Assembly: GCA_045641065.1 (NCBI GenBank)
Contig: JAZUGF010000076.1
Coordinates: forward strand, 1-64,000
Length of the DNA: 64,000 nt
Reading direction: 5' to 3'
Source: UBA1723 sp045641065
GTDB taxonomy: Bacteria; Bacteroidota; Bacteroidia; Bacteroidales; Paludibacteraceae
The notes under the pieces are model-generated. The model saw only the letters and a program-made list of their open reading frames with translations, was not told the origin of the DNA and did not search any database. Within the stretch, counting starts at the first letter, position 1. Each line of letters opens with the position of its first letter. Shown piece by piece: positions 58,486-64,000 of the stretch. The translations under genes were made by a program, and so were the position numbers.

Positions 58486-59851
58486 TACTCTAGATATACC
58501 TAATCCTGACAAAACGTTTATCAAGGTGATAGGCGTTGGTGGCGGAGGAGGCAACGCAGTCGCATACATGTCTAAACAGGGAATTGAAGGTGTTGACTTC
58601 ATCCTGATGAACACAGATATGACTGCGTTAAGACGCTGTACTTCCGTGCCCAAAAGAATCTTGCTTGGCAACAAAGGCCTAGGAGCAGGATCAGATCCTC
58701 GTGTCGGTATGGCAGCCATGCTTAGCGTCGAGGATAATGTTAGAAAGTTACTTTCTGATTCAACAGAAATGGTGTTCATCACTGCTACTTTAGGTGGTGG
58801 AACCGGTACAGGTGGAGCTCCTGTAGTGGCTCGTGTCGCAAAGGAACTTGGCATCCTTACGATCGGTGTCGTAACTACTCCATTCTCTTTTGAGGGTCCA
58901 GTCAGAAAAGCTAATGCGGAGGCTGGAATCCGAGAAATGAGAAAATATGTAGATTCTCTTGTCATAATCTCTAACGATAGACTTGTGAACAAAGACAAGA
59001 ATCCTATGAGAAAATCAATGGGTCTACATTCAAGTTTTGCTGTATCGGATTCAGTGTTGGCTACAGCTGCACGCTGTATCTCTGATATGGTGACTCAGTC
59101 GGGTTACGTCAACGTGGATATGAATGATGTCCGCACTGTCATGACAGATTCTGGAGACGCTGTTATTGGTTCGGCAGAAGCATCTGCAGAGGTTTCTGGA
59201 GAATACCGTGCTTTGCAGGCTATGCGTGAGGCTCTAACTTCACCTCTACTTATCAATAACGATATCCGTAATGCCAAGAGCGTTTTGGTAAATTACCTAT
59301 ATTCTGATAAAGAAGTCACAATCGACGAGTTGTCTGAGACAATGGAGTTGGTTCAGATGAAGGTGAACGACGACGTGACTATCATCTGGGGTGCAAGCCA
59401 GGTGGAAGGTCTTGGAGATAAGTTGAAAATTTCTGTTGTTGTGACTGGACAGTCGTTGGCAGTTGAAAAGTTGATAACTCCTGAACCTGAGGTTTATTTC
59501 CCGCCGGTAGAAACGCCACCTCCGCCAAAGAATCCTGAAGTAAATAAGCCAAAGGAAGTGCTTGTTAAACTCGGAGACGATGGAGTCCTTGAGAAAGTTG
59601 AAGATGAAACAAAGGTCAAGGATAAGATCACATTAATACCGACAGGAAACCGTGACGGAGCAACTGTGACTAAGAAAAAACTCACTGCCGCTGTGTTTGG
59701 AGAAGAAGTAGATGAGACTCCAGCATACGGTCGAGTAAGAGCCGTTGTAGCAGAACGTAAGCCAGAAATCACATCTTCATTCTCTGTGAAATTGGATGGA
59801 GAGGAGATAAAGATGGGAGATAATAGTTATATCTCCAATAGACCAGATTAA
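58478..59851 (+). CDS. ftsZ2: Cell division GTPase FtsZ, second copy
   Basis: A 457-residue FtsZ paralogue. The GTPase elements are intact: GVGGGGGNA, GGGTGTG and T7 NVDMND. It is clearly diverged from the first copy across the core (for example PKRILLGNKGLGAGSDPR against HIQLGEKGLGAGNDPN), so this is not a recent duplication. It has an insertion after the DRL segment (VNKDKNPMRKSM). The linker is Pro/Lys-rich with no PEP repeat and ends MGDNSYISNRPD. ATG 58478 overlaps the first ftsZ by 8 nt in another frame, so the two are translated together. The TTG at 58466 is a less likely start. Gene symbol is descriptive only. Confidence 0.93.
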   Translation: MIDTLDIPNPDKTFIKVIGVGGGGGNAVAYMSKQGIEGVDFILMNTDMTALRRCTSVPKRILLGNKGLGAGSDPRVGMAAMLSVEDNVRKLLSDSTEMVFITATLGGGTGTGGAPVVARVAKELGILTIGVVTTPFSFEGPVRKANAEAGIREMRKYVDSLVIISNDRLVNKDKNPMRKSMGLHSSFAVSDSVLATAARCISDMVTQSGYVNVDMNDVRTVMTDSGDAVIGSAEASAEVSGEYRALQAMREALTSPLLINNDIRNAKSVLVNYLYSDKEVTIDELSETMELVQMKVNDDVTIIWGASQVEGLGDKLKISVVVTGQSLAVEKLITPEPEVYFPPVETPPPPKNPEVNKPKEVLVKLGDDGVLEKVEDETKVKDKITLIPTGNRDGATVTKKKLTAAVFGEEVDETPAYGRVRAVVAERKPEITSSFSVKLDGEEIKMGDNSYISNRPD

Positions 59852-59879
59852 TTTGTAAAACTTTAAAATATAAAATACT

Positions 59880-60332
59880 ATGGCATTGTTTGATGTTATC
59901 AGCGAGGATATAAAGAAAGCAATGATTGCCAAAGACAAGGTTGCTTTGGAGGCATTGCGTGGAGTGAAGAAAGAGTTTCTTGAGGCTAAGACAGCAAAGG
60001 GATCAAATGGTGATCTTACTGACGACGCTGCACTAAAGATTCTTCAGAAGATGGTAAAGCAGCGTAAGGAGTCTGCTCAGATCTTCACAGAGCAGAATCG
60101 TCCAGAGTTAGCAGAAAACGAGTTGGCTGAGGCATCAGTTATCGAGAAGTATCTTCCTGCAAAGTTATCTGACGCAGAACTAGAGGCTGAGATCAAGGCT
60201 ATCATCGCTGAGGTTGGTGCAAAGACAGCTCAGGAGATGGGTAAGGTTATGGGTGTCGCAACAAAGAAGCTTGCTGGTAAGGCAGACGGTAAGGACATCT
60301 CGGCAAAGGTAAAGGCTTTGTTGAATTCATAA
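59880..60332 (+). CDS. GatB/YqeY domain protein
   Basis: A 150-residue helical protein of the YqeY family, which shares the tail domain of GatB, the tRNA-dependent amidotransferase subunit that grips tRNA. Visible: ALRGVKKEFLEAKTAKG, KMVKQRKESA and the MGKVMGVATKKLAGKADGK end. It follows ftsZ in many Bacteroidota dcw clusters. It has 28 nt spacing from ftsZ2 and is ended by a GTAGAGACG hairpin, so it likely closes the operon. Role in the cell is not known. Confidence 0.93.
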   Translation: MALFDVISEDIKKAMIAKDKVALEALRGVKKEFLEAKTAKGSNGDLTDDAALKILQKMVKQRKESAQIFTEQNRPELAENELAEASVIEKYLPAKLSDAELEAEIKAIIAEVGAKTAQEMGKVMGVATKKLAGKADGKDISAKVKALLNS

Positions 60333-60358
60333 TGCAAAATTCATAATGCATAATTTGT

Positions 60359-60392
60359 GTAGAGACGTGGCGTGCCACGTCTCTGCTGTTTT
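60359..60392 (+). terminator. GTAGAGACG-type hairpin terminator at the end of the dcw operon
   Basis: AGAGACGTGGC (60361-60371), loop GT, GCCACGTCTCT (60374-60384), an 11-bp perfect stem followed by GCTGTTTT. Member of the GTAGAGACG repeat family. Confidence 0.8.
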
Positions 60393-60432
60393 AAATAACG
60401 ATCTTTCAAAGATTGTATTTGCTGAAAATTTG

Positions 60433-60512
60433 TATATTTGCATTATTGTGACGTAGGTTACGGTAATGTGGGTTACGATAATTTCAGCGGAGATAAAATT
60501 TTCTTATTTTTG
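60433..60512 (+). promoter_or_regulatory. Promoter/operator region of the PIN toxin-antitoxin operon
   Basis: Two -7 boxes, TATATTTG (60433-60440) and TATTTTTG (60505-60512). Between them GGTTACGGTAAT (60456-60467) and GGTTACGATAAT (60471-60482) form a 12-bp direct repeat with one change, 15 bp apart. Such a pair may be the binding site of the antitoxin. Confidence 0.45.
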
Positions 60513-60544
60513 TCATGAGTTGGTAATTAAAATTGTTGAAAATT

Positions 60545-60757
60545 ATGGGGTTAAATAATGCACAGCTAGAAGTGCTTAATTGCATTTCTTGCATCGATAA
60601 TGATAAAGATTTGAATTCATTAAAAGAGTTGTTGTCCAAATTTTTGAATGAGTTGCTTCAAAAAAAATTGGATGATATGTGGAATGAAGGAGAACTATCA
60701 CAGGAGAAAATTGAAGAGTGGGGTAATTCTCATCTAAGAACTACTACAAATGAATAG
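60545..60757 (+). CDS. Putative antitoxin of the PIN toxin
   Basis: A 70-residue mostly helical, acidic protein (LLSKFLNELLQKKLDDMWNEG; QEKIEEWGNSHLRTT). It has the size and helical C-terminus of the antitoxins paired with COG1569 PIN toxins. Overlaps the toxin gene by 8 nt. I do not recognise the DNA-binding part. ATG 60545 is chosen over TTG 60533 or 60536. Confidence 0.75.
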   Translation: MGLNNAQLEVLNCISCIDNDKDLNSLKELLSKFLNELLQKKLDDMWNEGELSQEKIEEWGNSHLRTTTNE

Positions 60758-61175
60758 TATACGTAATATTGTTCTTGATACTAATTATTTGATCCAATGT
60801 GTCTCAAGGAAAAGTGTATATTACCAAGTATGGAGTGATTTTTTGGATGGTAGGTACAATTTGTGTGTTTCAACAGAGATCCTGTCGGAATATGAGGAAA
60901 TTATAGGGAGATTAATGTCTCCTGAAATTGCAAAAATTGTAATTGAGATGATTCTAAGGTCTCCTTATACATTAAGAATAGATGCCCATTTCAGATTTAG
61001 ATTAATAGAAAAAGATCCAGACGACAACAAGTTCGTTGATTGTGCAATTGCTGCTAATGCAGAATATATAGTTAGTAACGATGCTCACTTTGATATTCTA
61101 AAAAATATCCCATTCCCATCTTTGTGTGTGGTTAGAATTGAAAAATTCCTAGAAATATTAAATGAAGAACGATAA
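60750..61175 (+). CDS. PIN-domain RNase toxin (COG1569-like)
   Basis: A 141-residue PIN-fold nuclease. Acidic metal-binding residues are visible in VLDTNYLIQ (Asp10), SEYEEI, and DPDDNKFVDCAIAANAEYIV plus SNDAHF near 110. This is the 'putative toxin-antitoxin system toxin component' family, expected to cleave RNA. It forms an operon with the small gene upstream. Confidence 0.9.
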   Translation: MNSIRNIVLDTNYLIQCVSRKSVYYQVWSDFLDGRYNLCVSTEILSEYEEIIGRLMSPEIAKIVIEMILRSPYTLRIDAHFRFRLIEKDPDDNKFVDCAIAANAEYIVSNDAHFDILKNIPFPSLCVVRIEKFLEILNEER

Positions 61176-61267
61176 TAACCATTTGCCCGGCTCTGGGAAA
61201 ATGGCTTATTTTAATTTGTCAGTATAGTAAACTTACAGTATCTTTCTCCTAAATTAATTATAACGTT

Positions 61268-62026
61268 ATGGATATTAATGTGGGTATGATAATAGTAATT
61301 ACGATAGCATTTGTTGCACTTGTTATAATTAATCGTAAAAAAGCAAAAATATCAGGAGCTGTTGGAGAAACAAAAGTCTCTATTTTGTTGAAACTTCTTG
61401 GAAAAGACTATAGCCTCTTAAATGATATCATGTTAGATACTAATTATGGAACTACACAAATTGATCATATTGTGGTGTCCCCTTATGGTATATTTGTTAT
61501 AGAAACAAAAAACTATCAAGGATGGATTTTGGGCGGAGAAAACTCAGAATATTGGACCCAGAATATGTATGGAAACAAATATCAATTTAGAAATCCTCTT
61601 TTGCAGAATAACGCTCATGTTAATGTTCTAAGAAAGATATTGCCTTATTATGCAAATGATAATTTTGTCTCTATAGTTGCCTTTAGTGGAAAATCTACGT
61701 TGAAGGTTAATGTTAGTGAAGCTTGTCATGTCTTGTACATCTCAAAACTTTTATGGTTTATAAAAAAGTACAAAGAAGTAAAATTAAATCCATGCCAAAT
61801 TGAAGAAATATGCAATTTGATAAATGATAATAATATAAGCTCTTCTGAAGTTAAAAAAAAACATGCGAAATTGGTAAAACAAAGAGCGAAAGAAAGCGAG
61901 ACTCAGATAGAAAATGGAGTGTGTCCTAGATGTGGTGGTTCATTAGTAGAAAGATATGGTAAATATGGTACTTTTTATGGATGCTCGAATTATCCAAAGT
62001 GCAAATTCTCCATTTCCTCAAAATAA
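61268..62026 (+). CDS. Membrane-tethered NERD-domain protein with C-terminal zinc ribbon
   Basis: A 252-residue protein: one N-terminal helix (about residues 7-24), a NERD (nuclease-related) domain (about 31-170; GAVGETKV, TQIDHIVVSPYGIFVIETKNY with D and ExK of the PD-(D/E)xK core), and a topoisomerase-type C4 zinc ribbon (CPRCGG, then CSNYPKC, about 219-247). NERD proteins often lie near mobile or defence genes. The combination suggests a membrane-held DNA-processing enzyme, function unknown. Next to the PIN toxin-antitoxin pair. Confidence 0.88.
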   Translation: MDINVGMIIVITIAFVALVIINRKKAKISGAVGETKVSILLKLLGKDYSLLNDIMLDTNYGTTQIDHIVVSPYGIFVIETKNYQGWILGGENSEYWTQNMYGNKYQFRNPLLQNNAHVNVLRKILPYYANDNFVSIVAFSGKSTLKVNVSEACHVLYISKLLWFIKKYKEVKLNPCQIEEICNLINDNNISSSEVKKKHAKLVKQRAKESETQIENGVCPRCGGSLVERYGKYGTFYGCSNYPKCKFSISSK

Positions 62027-62076
62027 ACCATATTTTGTGATGAATACTTATTGGGACTCGTCCTTACATATGACAA

Positions 62077-62111
62077 ACAAAAAGACGCGAGGATTTCCCC
62101 GCGTCTTTTTG
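62077..62111. terminator. Bidirectional terminator between the NERD gene and the convergent membrane gene
   Basis: AAAGACGCG (62081-62089), loop with GG/CC, CGCGTCTTT (62100-62108), with A-run before and T-run after, so it works on both strands. Confidence 0.85.
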
Positions 62112-62127
62112 TTTGATATTCAGTTTT

Positions 62128-62592
62128 TTAATTCTGCATTTTTCTATATGTAAGTTTCGGAATCACTGGCTCCACTGCCTCTTTCAAAAACTCATCGAAA
62201 TCATCGTAGTCGTTGAAACATAGTTTGGTAACTGTAGTCTCTTTTTTCATCAAACAGAAGTAGCCATACACGTCTTTGCCATCACGACCTGTGCGGACAT
62301 AATCCAAATAGTAACCGTCGAATTTCTTCAAATCAACCTCACCTTCCTTGATTAGTCCGAAGAATCTGCTCACTTTGAGAATCGTACCGTCTACTTCAAG
62401 ACTTCTTGTCTGCATCACCAAACGATAGATTAGGAAACCTGTGAATATCACTGCAAACACAGAAAAAATAATCCACCATTGTGTTGGCACCTCGCTTGGC
62501 ATTATCGAAAGCACTAAACCGCAGATAGCAGGCATCAGTATGAAAATCGCTGTGATGTAGTAGAATTTGGGTCTGAATTTTGTCTTTGTCAT
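62128..62592 (-). CDS. Small membrane protein with a PH-like C-terminal domain
   Basis: A 154-residue protein with two helices (about residues 11-30 and 38-58) and a C-terminal beta-rich region (SLEVDGTILKVSRFFGLI) of the bacterial PH-like type. Function unknown; such proteins are common, single-copy and membrane-bound. It is alone on its strand, convergent with the NERD gene. Confidence 0.7.
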   Translation of the reverse strand: MTKTKFRPKFYYITAIFILMPAICGLVLSIMPSEVPTQWWIIFSVFAVIFTGFLIYRLVMQTRSLEVDGTILKVSRFFGLIKEGEVDLKKFDGYYLDYVRTGRDGKDVYGYFCLMKKETTVTKLCFNDYDDFDEFLKEAVEPVIPKLTYRKMQN

Positions 62593-62676
62593 ATACGTTT
62601 TGTTCGTGTTTTTTGTAAAAATACTTTTTTGAAATCATATATCGGCAAATTCCGCTTAAAAGTTGAGGAAAAAATG

Positions 62677-62684
62677 TATATTTG
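62677..62684 (+). promoter_or_regulatory. HAD phosphatase gene promoter -7 box
   Basis: TATATTTG (TAnnTTTG), 22 nt before the ATG. No clear -33 element. Confidence 0.45.
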
Positions 62685-62706
62685 CGAGAATTTGATATAG
62701 TTTGCA

Positions 62707-63417
62707 ATGAATAGACTAACAGCTCAGGTAAAAGAAAAATTGTCAGGATTGAAGCTTAAGGCGGTCCTATTTGATATGGATGGAGTAATCTTCGATTCTA
62801 TGCCGCATCATGCTGTCGCATGGGTGAAGGCTTTTGCCGACGAGGGAATCGTCTTCAATGAGTATGAGGCTTATAAGCGTGAGGGAATGACTGGTCCCGC
62901 TACTATCCAGGAGATGTATCTTGCTCAGAAGGGGCGTGAGGCAACTAAGGAGGAGTGTGATAGAATCTACGCTATTAAGTGCAAATACTTTGAGAATGAA
63001 GGTCCTGCTGGAGTTATGTCAGGAATCCGTGAAGTGCTAGAGTTTGTTCGCGACGCGGGTTTGCAAATCTTTATCGTAACTGGTTCGGGACAGCATTGCT
63101 TGTTTAACAAACTTGATTCTTTATTCCCTGGTATTTTTGCACCTGAGAGAATGGTGACTGCCTACGATGTGAAGAAGGGAAAGCCGGATCCAGAGCCTTA
63201 CTTGATGGCTTTGAAGAAGGGTGGATTCTCGGCTGATGAGGCTATCGTGGTGGAGAATGCACCACTTGGAGTGACATCTGCCCACGCTGCAGGCATCTTC
63301 ACAGTGGCTGTCAACACAGGTATTCTGCTTCCAGATGACTTGTTGAGCAAGGGTGCTGATGTGCTTTTCGACGATATGCATGAGTTTAGAAATGCACTTC
63401 CTGAGATGCTCGGGTAG
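62707..63417 (+). CDS. HAD-superfamily phosphatase (beta-phosphoglucomutase-like)
   Basis: A 236-residue enzyme with all four HAD motifs: I LFDMDGVIFDSM (Asp nucleophile, about 20-31), II VTGSG, III KKGKPDPEPY, IV VVENAPLGVTSAHAAG. The cap domain is of the helical, beta-phosphoglucomutase type. The substrate is probably a sugar phosphate but cannot be fixed. Starts MNRLTAQVKEKL; monocistronic with its own -7 box. Confidence 0.9.
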   Translation: MNRLTAQVKEKLSGLKLKAVLFDMDGVIFDSMPHHAVAWVKAFADEGIVFNEYEAYKREGMTGPATIQEMYLAQKGREATKEECDRIYAIKCKYFENEGPAGVMSGIREVLEFVRDAGLQIFIVTGSGQHCLFNKLDSLFPGIFAPERMVTAYDVKKGKPDPEPYLMALKKGGFSADEAIVVENAPLGVTSAHAAGIFTVAVNTGILLPDDLLSKGADVLFDDMHEFRNALPEMLG

Positions 63418-63460
63418 GCACAAGACCTACATTTTTAGGGTAGGCACAAGATCTACCCCT
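63413..63460 (+). repeat. Short direct repeat after the HAD gene
   Basis: GGGTAGGCACAAGACCTAC (63413-63431) and GGGTAGGCACAAGATCTAC (63439-63457) differ at one base. The first overlaps the HAD stop. They belong to the GTAGGGGCA-type intergenic sequences also seen at 55625. Confidence 0.6.
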
Positions 63461-63504
63461 ACTGACTTGGATTTGAAGAATACATTATTAATAACGACTC
63501 GTTT

Positions 63505-64000
63505 ATGCGAAGATTAAGATACATAGTTGCATTGATCTGGTGCATGTTGTGGGTTGGAGTGTCAGCACGCCAGCCTCTTGCATTGTCGCGTTTTGATAAC
63601 TATACCCAGAAGGATGGACTAAATTATAATATTGTACAGTGTGCATATCAGGATGCACAGGGCTATATGTGGTTCGGTACAAGCCAAGGCTTACACCGTT
63701 TTGATGGTTACTCTTTCTATCCGTACAAATACGGTAGTGCAGAAGGTCAGGTCAGAGGAGAGTTGATTCGTTGCATTTATCAGGATACAAAGGGACGTTT
63801 TTGGGTTGGTACAGAAAATGGTGGATTGAATATCTACTATCCTAAAACACAGACTTTTGCTGCTATCCCTTTGTCTAAAAATGGAATGGCAAAATATTCA
63901 GCAAATTCAATTGCTGAAACACCAGATGGTAAAATCTGGGTAGGAACAGACGAAGGTTTAGCATACTTGAGTGATGGACTCCTTCTTGAATATTATCATT
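63505..64000 (+). CDS. Two-component hybrid sensor of the propeller type, N-terminal part
   Basis: Open from ATG 63505 to the window edge (165 residues visible). Signal peptide-like N-terminus (RYIVALIWCMLWVGVSA), then two or three repeats of the periplasmic two-component propeller: GYMWFGTSQGLHRFDG, RFWVGTENGGLNIY, KIWVGTDEGLAYL. Such proteins in Bacteroidota are usually hybrid histidine kinases (HTCS) that sense glycan breakdown products and switch on polysaccharide-use genes. The kinase and regulator parts are outside the window, so this is inference. Confidence 0.85.
   Translation, partial: MRRLRYIVALIWCMLWVGVSARQPLALSRFDNYTQKDGLNYNIVQCAYQDAQGYMWFGTSQGLHRFDGYSFYPYKYGSAEGQVRGELIRCIYQDTKGRFWVGTENGGLNIYYPKTQTFAAIPLSKNGMAKYSANSIAETPDGKIWVGTDEGLAYLSDGLLLEYYH

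Noticed and set aside
57121..59851. Second ftsZ as a pseudogene or recent duplicate
   Set aside because: Both frames are complete with catalytic loops intact, and sequences have diverged too much for a recent copy without decay.
1..64000. Search for tRNA, rRNA and riboswitches in the gaps
   Set aside because: No cloverleaf ends, conserved rRNA stretches or known riboswitch cores were recognised by eye; a covariance-model scan was not possible here.

Overview
The window is a continuous piece of a Bacteroidota (Bacteroidales-like) chromosome. Supporting this are the many promoters with the TAnnTTTG -7 box, the near absence of Shine-Dalgarno sites, type IX secretion (T9SS) C-terminal sorting domains, the glycine-lipid acyltransferase pair, menaquinone synthesis and the Bacteroidota version of the dcw cluster. 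The GH5 glycanases with CBM6-like modules suggest a fibre-degrading gut or rumen organism. That habitat is inference; genus cannot be fixed by eye. I saw no rRNA, tRNA or CRISPR array.

Layout. 1-138: tail and right end of an IS3-family element. 185-14267: housekeeping and accessory genes, namely a DUF1015 protein, menG, the glsA/glsB-like lipid acyltransferases, a polysaccharide flippase, mtgA, panB, an AAA/DUF4143 ATPase with a phased palindrome array upstream, a DUF1846 protein, an AgcS symporter, an EamA permease and cdsA. 14374-18332: exopolysaccharide export and phosphorelay operon (Wza-like, Wzc-like kinase, YwqE-like phosphatase). 18411-19816: psd-pssA, which with cdsA form the phosphatidylethanolamine route. 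20091-21935: GTP-type PEP carboxykinase. 22058-22682: MNT/HEPN toxin-antitoxin pair. 22974-27723: accessory genes, including two tandem membrane TerB/J-domain proteins, a small T9SS-type protein and an outer-membrane protein. 28127-42715: glycan-degradation island with two GH5 enzymes in one operon, a lipoprotein/OmpA-TSP3 pair, and three large secreted GH5-CBM6-CTD enzymes in tandem. 43137-60332: complete division and cell-wall cluster mraZ-rsmH-ftsL-ftsI-murE-mraY-murD-ftsW-murG-murC-ftsQ-ftsA, then two consecutive ftsZ genes and yqeY. 60545-64000: PIN toxin-antitoxin pair, NERD/zinc-finger protein, PH-like membrane protein, HAD phosphatase and the start of a propeller-type sensor.

Most interesting observations: (1) two full-length ftsZ genes overlap by 8 nt at the end of the dcw operon, both with intact GTPase motifs but unrelated tails; (2) a 132-bp MITE-like element has two complete copies with imperfect terminal inverted repeats and perfect 6-bp target duplications, plus four partial copies; (3) two tandem secreted GH5 genes share a leader hairpin, and the GH5 trio shows patchy, gene-conversion-like identity; (4) three palindromes spaced exactly 33 bp lie upstream of the AAA/DUF4143 ATPase; (5) a double-J-domain protein has its second HPD changed to HPY; (6) TGGGG-N5-TGGGG MraZ-type boxes lie upstream of mraZ.
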